Shown one piece after another: positions 14,930 to 22,072 of a stretch of 24,967 nucleotides of DNA. The notes under the pieces were generated by a model, which saw only the letters and a program-made list of their open reading frames with translations, did no database searches and had not been told where the DNA came from. Source of the DNA: RGIG4608 sp964534905. Its GTDB lineage: Bacteria; Bacillota; Clostridia; Oscillospirales; CAG-272. Where the stretch lies: contig CAZHPZ010000017.1 of the NCBI GenBank assembly GCA_964534905.1, positions 1 through 24,967 on the forward strand, read 5' to 3'. Both the position numbers and the translations under genes were made by a program. Each line of letters starts with the position of its first letter. The stretch's first letter is position 1.

Positions 14930-16150
14930 ATGTTAAAAAAGCTTAAGCTGAAATTCATTTTGAATAATATGCTGCTTGTCAGCGTGGTTCTTTTTACGGT
15001 CTTTTCTTCTCTTTGCCTGCTTAATTACGTGAGAGAGGAGAACAGAATAACAAACGCACTTGACGAAAATCTCATTTTGGCTAAGGATGGCAATCTTCCT
15101 ATTTTGCCGATACTGCCGAACGATAACGATAATATTTCATACGATATTTCGTTTACCGTGCTCGTTGACGGGGATGGAAACACGGTTGCGCAGTCCGGAA
15201 GCGAGCTTTCCGATAAAACGCTTGAGAGAGCGGTCTCCCGTGCTTGGAGCTATGAATACGAAAGAGGAAATATAATGCCGCTCGGCTTGAGCTTTAAAAA
15301 GGCGGAAACCGAGAACGGAACGGTGATCGCGTTCGTGTCGAGGGAAAATCTCGATTCGAGAATGAAGGAAGTAATATTTCAGGCGTTGAGTGCCGGCGTT
15401 GTGAGCCTTTTGCTCTTCCTTTATATCAGTAACAGGCTTGCCGATATATCCATTGCCCCCGTTGAGGAGGCATGGAAGCAGCAGAAGCAGTTTTTGGCGG
15501 ACGCATCCCATGACCTGAAAACCCCGATAACAGTCATACTTGCGAATAATAACATTATTGCGGCGCACAAGGACAGCACGGTCGAATCGCAGATGAAGTG
15601 GATAGAAAGCACGAGCGATGAGGCGGGAAGAATGCGTGACCTTGTGAATAATATGCTGGAGCTTGCGAAAAACGAGTCTATGAACGAGGAACTGAAATTC
15701 GGAGAGGTAAATATCAGCGACGCGGTCGAAAATGCGACGCTTCAGTTTGAGGTGGTTGCCTTTGAAAAGAATGTCACTATCGAAAGCAGCGTTCAGCCGA
15801 ATATAATCGTAAAAACGCACCGCACAACATTTTCGAAGGTACTTGAAATACTTTTCGATAACGCAATAAAATACAGTGATGCGGGAAGTAACATCAATGT
15901 ATCGCTGTATCAAGCCTCGAAAAAGGTGTACTTTACGATAAATAACAGCGGTGAGCCTATCAGCCGTGAGGACTTGCCCCATATTTTCGAGAGATTTTAC
16001 CGTACCAATAAGGAGCGCGACGTCGGCGGTCACGGTCTCGGGCTTTCTCTTGCAAAGAAAAAATGCGAGCTTCTCGGAATCAAGATATCCGTAGAAAGCA
16101 ACGCCGAGGACGGCACGACCTTTGCGCTTCAAATGAAAGCGAAGAAATAA
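14930..16150 (+). CDS. Sensor histidine kinase
   Basis: A 406-residue membrane kinase partnering the preceding regulator. Two membrane helices (about residues 13-33 and 148-167) flank a roughly 110-residue extracellular sensor segment. The H box is FLADASHDLKTP with H194; the N box is LEILFDNAIKYSD (N311); the G box is GGHGLGLSLAKK (366-377). The second helix passes to the dimerisation helix through about 20 residues, too short for a regular HAMP domain, a layout seen in some Firmicute kinases. AAGGAA lies upstream of the start and the intergenic gap is 9 bp, so the pair is one operon, ended by a terminator. The ligand is unknown. Confidence 0.95.
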   Translation: MLKKLKLKFILNNMLLVSVVLFTVFSSLCLLNYVREENRITNALDENLILAKDGNLPILPILPNDNDNISYDISFTVLVDGDGNTVAQSGSELSDKTLERAVSRAWSYEYERGNIMPLGLSFKKAETENGTVIAFVSRENLDSRMKEVIFQALSAGVVSLLLFLYISNRLADISIAPVEEAWKQQKQFLADASHDLKTPITVILANNNIIAAHKDSTVESQMKWIESTSDEAGRMRDLVNNMLELAKNESMNEELKFGEVNISDAVENATLQFEVVAFEKNVTIESSVQPNIIVKTHRTTFSKVLEILFDNAIKYSDAGSNINVSLYQASKKVYFTINNSGEPISREDLPHIFERFYRTNKERDVGGHGLGLSLAKKKCELLGIKISVESNAEDGTTFALQMKAKK

Positions 16151-16156
16151 AAAAAC

Positions 16157-16194
16157 AGAGCTTAGCGCACATTGTATGCACTAAGCTCTTTTTA
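16157..16194 (+). terminator. Intrinsic terminator after the histidine kinase
   Basis: AGAGCTTAG, a 15-nt apical part containing GCA/TGC, CTAAGCTCT, then TTTT. Confidence 0.82.
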
Positions 16195-16288
16195 TACTCA
16201 ATCGGCTGTGCCGAGTAACTCTCAGGTTGGTTTTATATAAGATATCTATATGAAAACAACGTAAGCAGTTGTTTGAGAATTTGCCGAA

Positions 16289-17821
16289 TTACTTTGCGTA
16301 ATCAACGGCTCTGCTCTCCCTTATCAGATTTATCTTGATCTGACCGGGATATTTCATTTCGTCTTGGATCTTCGCCGCCATTTCACGTGCGATGAGCTTC
16401 ATTCCCTCATCGTTGACCTGCTCGGGCTTGATCATTACGCGGACCTCACGTCCTGCCTGTATAGCGTACGCCTTGTCAACTCCCTCAAAGCTCGAAGCGA
16501 TCTCCTCAAGCTTCTGAAGTCTCTTGATATAGTTTTCCATATCCTCACGGCGTGCACCGGGTCTTGCTGCGGAAACTGCGTCTGCAGCCTGAACAAGAAT
16601 TGCCACAATGGTTTTCGGCTCAACGTCATTATGATGAGCCTCGATCGCGTGAACGACTTCTTTGCTTTCCTTGTACTTCTTTGCCGCATTAACACCGATC
16701 TCAACGTGTGAGCCCTCAACGTCGTGGGGGAACGCCTTACCAATATCGTGAAGAAGTCCCGCGCGGCGAGCGACTGTTGCGTCTACACCGAGCTCCTCAG
16801 CCATCATTCCCGCAAGGAATGCGACCTCTATCGAATGCTTAAGTACATTTTGTCCGTAGCTCGTACGGTAACGAAGACGTCCGAGCAGCTTAACAAGCTC
16901 GGGGTGGATTCCGTGAATGCCTACCTCAAAGGTTGCTCTCTCACCCGCCTGTTTAACGGAGGCCTCAACCTCCTTTTGCGCCTTTTCAACCATTTCCTCT
17001 ATTCTTGCCGGATGTATACGTCCGTCGGAAATAAGCTTTTCAAGGGCTATTCTTGCCACCTCACGTCTTACGGGATCGAAACCCGAAATGGTGATTGCCT
17101 CGGGAGTATCGTCGATAATAAGTTCAACTCCCGTGAGCGTTTCGATCTTCTGGATATTTCTACCCTCACGGCCGATAATTCTTCCTTTCATTTCTTCGCT
17201 GGGAAGACTTACTGCGGAAATAGTCGCCTCGGACACGTGGTCCGCAGCGCAACGCTGAATTGCAAGGGAAAGGATGTTTCTTGCCTTTTCCTCCGATTCC
17301 TCCTTGAACTGTGTTTCAAGCTCGTCAAGTCTCTGGGCAAGCTCGTGCTTGACCTGAGATTCTACCTTTTCGATAAGCTGATCCTTTGCCTCGTTTACCG
17401 AAAGTCCGGATATTTCCTCAAGAACGGCGAGCTGCTTGTCAAGCGCTTCGTCGATCTGTGCACGCTGAGCGTCGGCTTCCTTGAGCTTTTTATCAAGCTG
17501 ATCGTTCTTTCTCTCAAGCGATTCACTCTTCTTGTCAAGGTTTTCTTCCTTTTGAACCAATCTGCGTTCCGTTTTGGAGATCTCGCTTCTGCGCTCCTTA
17601 AGCTCGCGCTCGGATTCGTTCTTTTGGCGGAGAATTTCTTCCTTGGCTTCAATGAGAGCTTCCTTCTTCTTTGTTTCGGCTTCCTTTTCACCCTCGAGTA
17701 CTATTCTCTTGGCTTCTTCCTCGGCAGAGCCTATCTTCGCTTCGGATATGTTCTTTCGGATGATTATTCCGGCAAAACAACCGACAGCAAGAGATACCAC
17801 TGCCACAAGTACGTAGATCAT
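16289..17821 (-). CDS. rny: Ribonuclease Y
   Basis: A 510-residue membrane-anchored endoribonuclease that starts bulk mRNA decay in Firmicutes. Residues 1-21 form the N-terminal membrane anchor; residues of about 30-190 are a long charged coiled coil; a KH RNA-binding domain follows with GRIIGREGRNIQKIE (213-227); the HD phosphohydrolase domain spans about 323-420 with the catalytic GLLHDIGKA (H358, D359), and a C-terminal domain ends in the conserved YPGQIKINLIRE. Length and domain order match the family closely. AAGGAGGTG precedes the ATG. It is monocistronic with a consensus promoter. Confidence 0.98.
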   Translation of the reverse strand: MIYVLVAVVSLAVGCFAGIIIRKNISEAKIGSAEEEAKRIVLEGEKEAETKKKEALIEAKEEILRQKNESERELKERRSEISKTERRLVQKEENLDKKSESLERKNDQLDKKLKEADAQRAQIDEALDKQLAVLEEISGLSVNEAKDQLIEKVESQVKHELAQRLDELETQFKEESEEKARNILSLAIQRCAADHVSEATISAVSLPSEEMKGRIIGREGRNIQKIETLTGVELIIDDTPEAITISGFDPVRREVARIALEKLISDGRIHPARIEEMVEKAQKEVEASVKQAGERATFEVGIHGIHPELVKLLGRLRYRTSYGQNVLKHSIEVAFLAGMMAEELGVDATVARRAGLLHDIGKAFPHDVEGSHVEIGVNAAKKYKESKEVVHAIEAHHNDVEPKTIVAILVQAADAVSAARPGARREDMENYIKRLQKLEEIASSFEGVDKAYAIQAGREVRVMIKPEQVNDEGMKLIAREMAAKIQDEMKYPGQIKINLIRESRAVDYAK

Positions 17822-17894
17822 ACTACACCTCCTTTTTCATATTTAGTTCGAATGTATTCTAAAAAGTCTTGTCTGCCATTTTAGTTACCCCTAT

Positions 17895-17923
17895 ATTTTA
17901 CACTCTTTTGCGGATATTGTCAA
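17895..17923 (-). promoter_or_regulatory. Promoter of rny
   Basis: On the minus strand TTGACA (17923-17918), 17 bp, TAAAAT (17900-17895). A leader of roughly 65 nt separates it from the start codon. Confidence 0.85.
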
Positions 17924-18038
17924 GATATTTTTGCAGTGTTAATATTTTTTTGTGCGGTTTTATCAATATTCGGTGAAGAAGATGGGGGGAGAGGGAGGGG
18001 TGAGGTACAGTCAAGATGCTCGAAAAAGTCGAAAGCCC

Positions 18039-18067
18039 TTGACATACGAGGAGATTTTTGTTATCAT
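18039..18067 (+). promoter_or_regulatory. Promoter of the CX3CX3C regulator
   Basis: TTGACA (18039-18044), 17 bp, TATCAT (18062-18067), 34 bp before ATG 18102. A G-rich purine tract (17984-18005) lies upstream. Confidence 0.78.
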
Positions 18068-18101
18068 AGGGTTAGTATTTTAATGTTTGGAGTGTTGAAT
18101 T

Positions 18102-18626
18102 ATGCCGAGAGTTTCCGCCAAGGCGAACAAAAATATATATCAGAGGACAAGAGAGGAGCTTGAACTGTCCCGTGAGAGCGCGAGCGAGCTGCTTGAATGG
18201 ATATCTCCCGAGAGAATAGAGAGGATAGAAAACGAGAAGTCGTCTCCGAATCCCGACGAGGTGCTCCAAATGGCCGATAAGTATAAGCTTCCGAGACTTT
18301 GCAATTATTATTGCGCAAATCAGTGCCCGATAGGGCAGGAGTATGTCCCCGAGGTCAAGACAAAGGAGCTTTCTCAAATAGTGCTTGAGATGCTTGCCTC
18401 GCTAAATTCTATGAATAAAAAGAAAGACCGTCTCATTGAGATCACCGCCGACGGCGAGATAGGGGACGACGAGATAGAGGATTTTATAAATATCCAGGAG
18501 GAACTTGAACGCATATCCGTGACTGTCGAAACGCTTCAGCTTTGGAGCGAGAGAATGCTTGCCAACGGTACTATCGACGCACAAAAATACCGTGAGTGCA
18601 AGGAAAAGAGAAAACGTATAATTTGA
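18102..18626 (+). CDS. XRE-like DNA-binding protein with CX3CX3C motif
   Basis: A 174-residue protein. Residues of about 10-63 fit an XRE-type helix-turn-helix (TREELELSRESASELL, then ISPERIERIENEKSSPNPDEVLQMADKY). Directly after it comes CNYYCANQCPIG with C67, C71 and C75, followed by a helical, charged C-terminal half that looks like a coiled coil (about 88-165). The cysteine triplet could bind a metal or an iron-sulfur cluster or form disulfides, making it a candidate redox or metal sensor; this is inference. No membrane segment is present, unlike the two XRE regulators near the start of the window. GGAG is 9 bp before the ATG. It has its own promoter and terminator. Confidence 0.85.
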   Translation: MPRVSAKANKNIYQRTREELELSRESASELLEWISPERIERIENEKSSPNPDEVLQMADKYKLPRLCNYYCANQCPIGQEYVPEVKTKELSQIVLEMLASLNSMNKKKDRLIEITADGEIGDDEIEDFINIQEELERISVTVETLQLWSERMLANGTIDAQKYRECKEKRKRII

Positions 18627-18666
18627 GGATCTTGCATAGGTAGTCCGAGATTTTTATATAAATCAT

Positions 18667-18707
18667 AAATTGCCGTGACCGTTATATTCGGAAAGCGGCA
18701 ATTTTTT
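18667..18707 (+). terminator. Intrinsic terminator after the CX3CX3C regulator
   Basis: AAATTGCCG, a 20-nt loop, CGGCAATTT followed by TTTT. The loop is long but the stem and U tract are good. Confidence 0.7.
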
Positions 18708-18721
18708 AAAAGTGTAGAATG

Positions 18722-18750
18722 TTGACTTTTGTCGAAATTCGGAGTATAAT
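18722..18750 (+). promoter_or_regulatory. Promoter of the acyltransferase-3 gene
   Basis: TTGACT (18722-18727), 17 bp, TATAAT (18745-18750), 30 bp before ATG 18781. Confidence 0.82.
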
Positions 18751-18780
18751 GGTTTGATAATGATTTTAAGGAGTATCAAT

Positions 18781-19818
18781 ATGAGCGAAATAAATCCTGC
18801 TTCCAAGCCCTCAAGAAACGTATTTCTTGATATTTTCAGATTCCTTTTGAGCTTTATGGTTATATGTATACATCTTTCAGGTGAAACATATTCCGTATAT
18901 CCTCTTTACCGACTTGCGGTGCCCGCATTTTTTATGATAAGCGGATATTTCCTTTACGCACCCGGGTGTGACGAAAGGAAGAGGGCGAGAGCGTTTACTC
19001 TGCGAAGTGCGAAATATATGATTATCGGAACTGCGTTTTATGCGGCGTTTGAGATAATTAACGCCATTCTCAGCGAAACGAGTCTCGGCTGGACGTTTAC
19101 CACTTTGTTTTACGAGGGTAATAATTTTTTCTTTAGATTTTTTATTTGGAACGCACCCGTTCCGTATTATACAGTCGGTGCGCAGCTTTGGTTTCTTATC
19201 GCACTTTTCGTTGCGTCTCTTGTGCATCTTTTGCTTGTTTATATTGAAAAAACAGATCTTTACGGGATAATCGTTCCTGTCGGATTTATAATATATTTCT
19301 TTTTCAGTGGATTTATGTATTTTATTCAGCCCGAAACGGCGCTGAATGTAAGATATATGCGTAACGCGTGGTTCTTCGGACTTCCGAATATCGGGCTCGG
19401 ATATCTTTCGGCACATATTAATTGGCACAAAAAGAGCTTTTATAAGTGGATATATCTTGTAATGGGCGTTATACTGTTCTTTTTGCAGGTTCCCGAGGCG
19501 TCGCTATATCCTCAAAACGCAAACCTTGAAATGTATCTGAGCGGTGTTGCGGCGGCATTGCTTCTTATTCAGTTTTTTGCCGGTATAAAAATGTCGTTCG
19601 GCGGCAGGTTTTACAGCTGGATAGGTAAGTCCGCTTCGTTTTACATATATATTTTGCATATGGGCGTTGCGGTAGTGCTTTCAAAGTATATAAAATTTGC
19701 CTCCACAATGCAAAAGTGCGTCGTGGTGTTCATTGTGTCGTTTGCGATATATGAAATAATATTTTTGCTTTCAAAGCTTGTCACGCATATGCGTAAAAAG
19801 GTGTGTAAAGCCCTGTGA
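18781..19818 (+). CDS. Acyltransferase family 3 (OafA/WecH-like) membrane enzyme
   Basis: A 345-residue polytopic protein with about ten membrane helices, matching the acyltransferase-3 family that O-acetylates or O-acylates cell-surface sugars and lipids. Family marks: RNVFLDIFRFLLSFMVICIH with H31 in the first helix, then RLAVPAFFMISGYFL, and the closing SFYIYILHMGVAVVLSKY near the C-terminus. ATG 18781 is chosen because AAGGAG is 7 bp upstream; an in-frame ATG at 18754 lies before the ribosome site. It is monocistronic between its own promoter and a 19-bp-stem terminator. The acceptor is unknown. Confidence 0.9.
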   Translation: MSEINPASKPSRNVFLDIFRFLLSFMVICIHLSGETYSVYPLYRLAVPAFFMISGYFLYAPGCDERKRARAFTLRSAKYMIIGTAFYAAFEIINAILSETSLGWTFTTLFYEGNNFFFRFFIWNAPVPYYTVGAQLWFLIALFVASLVHLLLVYIEKTDLYGIIVPVGFIIYFFFSGFMYFIQPETALNVRYMRNAWFFGLPNIGLGYLSAHINWHKKSFYKWIYLVMGVILFFLQVPEASLYPQNANLEMYLSGVAAALLLIQFFAGIKMSFGGRFYSWIGKSASFYIYILHMGVAVVLSKYIKFASTMQKCVVVFIVSFAIYEIIFLLSKLVTHMRKKVCKAL

Positions 19819-19820
19819 TA

Positions 19821-19863
19821 AAACATAAAAAACGGACTTCTTGAAAGTCCGTTTTTTATGTTT
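19821..19863 (+). terminator. Intrinsic terminator after the acyltransferase gene
   Basis: A perfect 19-bp stem (19821-19839 with 19845-19863) around a 5-nt loop, with GC core ACGGACTT/AAGTCCGT and T6 on the plus strand. Confidence 0.9.
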
Positions 19864-19896
19864 TGACAAAAAAAGGAAAAAGCACTGCAAAAAATG

Positions 19897-19925
19897 TTGA
19901 CAAATGTAAAAATAGGGTGTAGAAT
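19897..19925 (+). promoter_or_regulatory. Promoter of the 504-residue membrane protein
   Basis: TTGACA (19897-19902), 17 bp, TAGAAT (19920-19925). The leader of about 60 nt contains a small hairpin, CTCCC (19959-19963) with GGGAG (19979-19983), abutting the ribosome site. Confidence 0.8.
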
Positions 19926-19992
19926 GGAAGCAGTTACCGAAGTGTAACATAATAAATACTCCCGACCGCAAAAGCCGGGGGAGGAGGACATT

Positions 19993-21507
19993 ATGAAACA
20001 ATTAGACTTACCGAAAAAGAAAATTTCATTGGCTCAGGTGCTTGTGAATACGGCCATTTTCATTGTCGTGGCGATATTGACTCTGTCTCCGCTTATCACG
20101 ATAGACCTCAGCAACAGTCAGCTGCGCCAAACCGTCAACGAGGGCATCGAAATGTTCAAGGACTCCGTCGAGGGACTTGAAAACTTTGAGGTCCCCGAAA
20201 AGGTCGACGTGACCATGGGCAAAACTCTTACGTCCGCAAAAATGATGATCAATTTCATTAACGTTTTCTTAGCCGACATAAGTGATAAGGAAAATTATAC
20301 GGAAAAAGAGCTTGAATCACTTGCCAAGTCCGTCGAAGCATTGAATAATGCGCTTTCCACAGAGGAGGGAAGAGACGCACTTGTTATGAGCATAGCTCTC
20401 ATAGGTCAGATAGTGACGTTCGAGCAGGAAGAGAGCGACGCGGAGGACGGCTCCGAGAGCGAAAGCGCGACTGTGGATCCGAACAGTATAACTGCGTATG
20501 TAGTGATCCTCGTGATCAGAGGGTTGATTTTGTTCTTTATGGTGCTCCTCGTGCTTATCTATCCCCCTATACTCGGCATTTTTGCCTTGATTACGCTTAT
20601 CAGAGCGCTGACACACCTTAAAAATCCCGAGCGAGTCGTCGCTAAGGTGTCCTCGGTCACAGGCGTTGAGGGACTCTCACTTGCTGTAATGCTTATGTAT
20701 ATGATATGTCCCTTTGTCGGATTTGAATTCGGTATAGGACTAAAACTTATCGTGGCGCTTGCATGCCTTTCGATCCTTGTCAATATTTGTGCGTCAAGAC
20801 TTCGTACATATTCTTCTCTTGATTTCAAGTGCATCAATATCGTTCAGGGAACGGCACTTGCCGAGGCGGTCGCATTCGTGATCTTCTTCACCAACTCGCT
20901 CAAGGCGGGCATCCTTAACGAATTCGTTAACGATATATCCGATTATCTTATCGAGCTTGAGGTTCAGACAGATCTGATAAATGCGGCACAGGCACTCCTT
21001 AACCGTAATTACACGGCATTTTCTCCGAGTAAGATATATTATCTTGATATGGCTTTGATATTTGTATACGCTATGTTTGTTGCCGGTGCGGCTATGAGCC
21101 TTGCTGCCGTGTTGGTAAGAAACCTGACTCTTACAAAGACAAAGTTCAGAGATATGAGAGGCATAACGTATACCGGTGTTCTTCTCCTTGTTACCTCTGC
21201 TCTTCCTATTGTTGTAAGCAAGCTTCAAAACGCTATTTACTATACAATTGACGATAGCGGAGTTGTGTCGATAGAGTCGAGAGAGGCAATATTCACTCTC
21301 AGCGAGTCGAATGAAAAGGCGCTTGTATGGATGATAATAGCGTCGGTTGCGATTATCGTATTGGGTATTGTCACAGGCGTGCTTAAGAAGAAATTCTGCG
21401 CCGAGATGAGCTATGAAAGGGAAATGCTCGTTATGTCGGGTAACGCACCCATAATCAAGGACGACGAAGCCGTTCCGAGTGTTGAGCCCGCTGCCGAAAA
21501 CATATAA
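19993..21507 (+). CDS. Large membrane protein of unknown function
   Basis: A 504-residue protein with a basic N-terminus, a first membrane helix at about 14-36, a roughly 130-residue acidic extracytoplasmic segment (EEESDAEDGSESES lies near its end), then a membrane block of about 5 helices (175-300), a second soluble loop (about 305-345) and further helices to about 465, ending in an acidic cytoplasmic tail. It matches no family I recognise. GGAGGAGG is 5 bp before ATG. It has its own promoter and a terminator shared with the convergent small gene, so it stands alone. A transporter, a signalling membrane protein or an envelope-structure protein are all possible; I assign none. Confidence 0.8.
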   Translation: MKQLDLPKKKISLAQVLVNTAIFIVVAILTLSPLITIDLSNSQLRQTVNEGIEMFKDSVEGLENFEVPEKVDVTMGKTLTSAKMMINFINVFLADISDKENYTEKELESLAKSVEALNNALSTEEGRDALVMSIALIGQIVTFEQEESDAEDGSESESATVDPNSITAYVVILVIRGLILFFMVLLVLIYPPILGIFALITLIRALTHLKNPERVVAKVSSVTGVEGLSLAVMLMYMICPFVGFEFGIGLKLIVALACLSILVNICASRLRTYSSLDFKCINIVQGTALAEAVAFVIFFTNSLKAGILNEFVNDISDYLIELEVQTDLINAAQALLNRNYTAFSPSKIYYLDMALIFVYAMFVAGAAMSLAAVLVRNLTLTKTKFRDMRGITYTGVLLLVTSALPIVVSKLQNAIYYTIDDSGVVSIESREAIFTLSESNEKALVWMIIASVAIIVLGIVTGVLKKKFCAEMSYEREMLVMSGNAPIIKDDEAVPSVEPAAENI

Positions 21508-21526
21508 AATATGTATTTTCATAAAC

Positions 21527-21552
21527 AAAAAGCACCCCTCGGGGTGCTTTTT
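21527..21552 (+). terminator. Bidirectional terminator between convergent genes
   Basis: AAAAAGCACCCC and GGGGTGCTTTTT around a very short CT/TC tip. It serves the 504-residue protein gene on plus and the small membrane protein gene on minus (stop at 21562). Confidence 0.9.
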
Positions 21553-21561
21553 GCGATGATT

Positions 21562-21927
21562 TTATTTTTCGAGAATTTTATCGCTGAGCTTGACGATTTG
21601 GTCGGCGTATTTTGCTTTGCGAGATGCGAGGATTCTTGTATAGATGGGGTAATTTGCGATGGAGAGGGCGAGACCGGCAACGCCGATGACGATGCCTGCG
21701 GGCATTGCGTTTGCAAGTCCGATGAATTCGCCGATATCCGTCATAATGAGGCTCATTCCGGTTCCGAGAATAATTGCCGCAACTGTGCCGAAGCTTATTG
21801 CGAATACCGTTACGGGCTTTTTGACCTTTTTGTCAAGCGCCTTGAGCTCGTCAAGCTCGGTGATCTGCTTTTCCGTGTACTGTGCGCGTATGTTCTGTGC
21901 TATAAATTTCTTATCGTTTGTGTTCAT
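21562..21927 (-). CDS. Small two-helix membrane protein of unknown function
   Basis: A 121-residue protein: an amphipathic charged N-terminus (YTEKQITELDELKALDKKVKKP), two membrane helices (about 41-63 and 71-92) and a basic C-terminus (YTRILASRKAKYADQIVKLSDKIL). I have seen similar short clostridial proteins carrying the label dihydropteridine reductase, but nothing here resembles a reductase (no Rossmann motif), so I do not use that name. GAAAGGAAA lies upstream of ATG 21927. An inverted repeat in its leader suggests repression by an unknown regulator. Confidence 0.8.
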   Translation of the reverse strand: MNTNDKKFIAQNIRAQYTEKQITELDELKALDKKVKKPVTVFAISFGTVAAIILGTGMSLIMTDIGEFIGLANAMPAGIVIGVAGLALSIANYPIYTRILASRKAKYADQIVKLSDKILEK

Positions 21928-21938
21928 AATTATTTCCT

Positions 21939-21968
21939 TTCATTCGATTGATTTATTTTACGAATGAA
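21939..21968 (-). promoter_or_regulatory. Operator-like inverted repeat upstream of the small membrane protein
   Basis: TTCATTCG, 14 bp, CGAATGAA. The repeat abuts a minus-strand TATAAT (21973-21968) and ends 12 bp before the start codon, so a bound protein would block initiation. No good -35 hexamer is seen for this -10. Confidence 0.4.
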
Positions 21969-22035
21969 TTATATCGTCCCGATGTTTGCGATTTTTTTAT
22001 GAAATGTTTAAGTTTTGTTAATTTAAAAAAATAAA

Positions 22036-22071
22036 ATCAAAAAGCGACTCGTTATTGAGCCGCTTTTTGAT
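22036..22071 (-). terminator. Intrinsic terminator of the P-loop/CYTH gene
   Basis: On the minus strand ATCAAAAAGCG-x-CTC, loop of 6, GAG-x-CGCTTTTTGAT, followed by TTTATTTTTTT. One mismatch interrupts the stem. Confidence 0.8.
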
Positions 22072-22072
22072 A

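Noticed and set aside
15137..16132. 331-residue minus-strand open frame opposite the histidine kinase
   Set aside because: The plus strand carries the H, N and G boxes of a kinase; the antisense frame has no recognisable features.
16254..16274. AAACAAC-N7-GTTGTTT hairpin as the rny terminator
   Set aside because: The stem is weak and AT-rich and the following minus-strand sequence is only briefly T-rich, so I do not list it as a terminator.
16724..17884. 386-residue plus-strand open frame opposite rny
   Set aside because: It is the antisense shadow of the RNase Y gene, whose domains and ribosome site are clear; the plus frame has leucine/serine-rich low-information sequence and no ribosome site.
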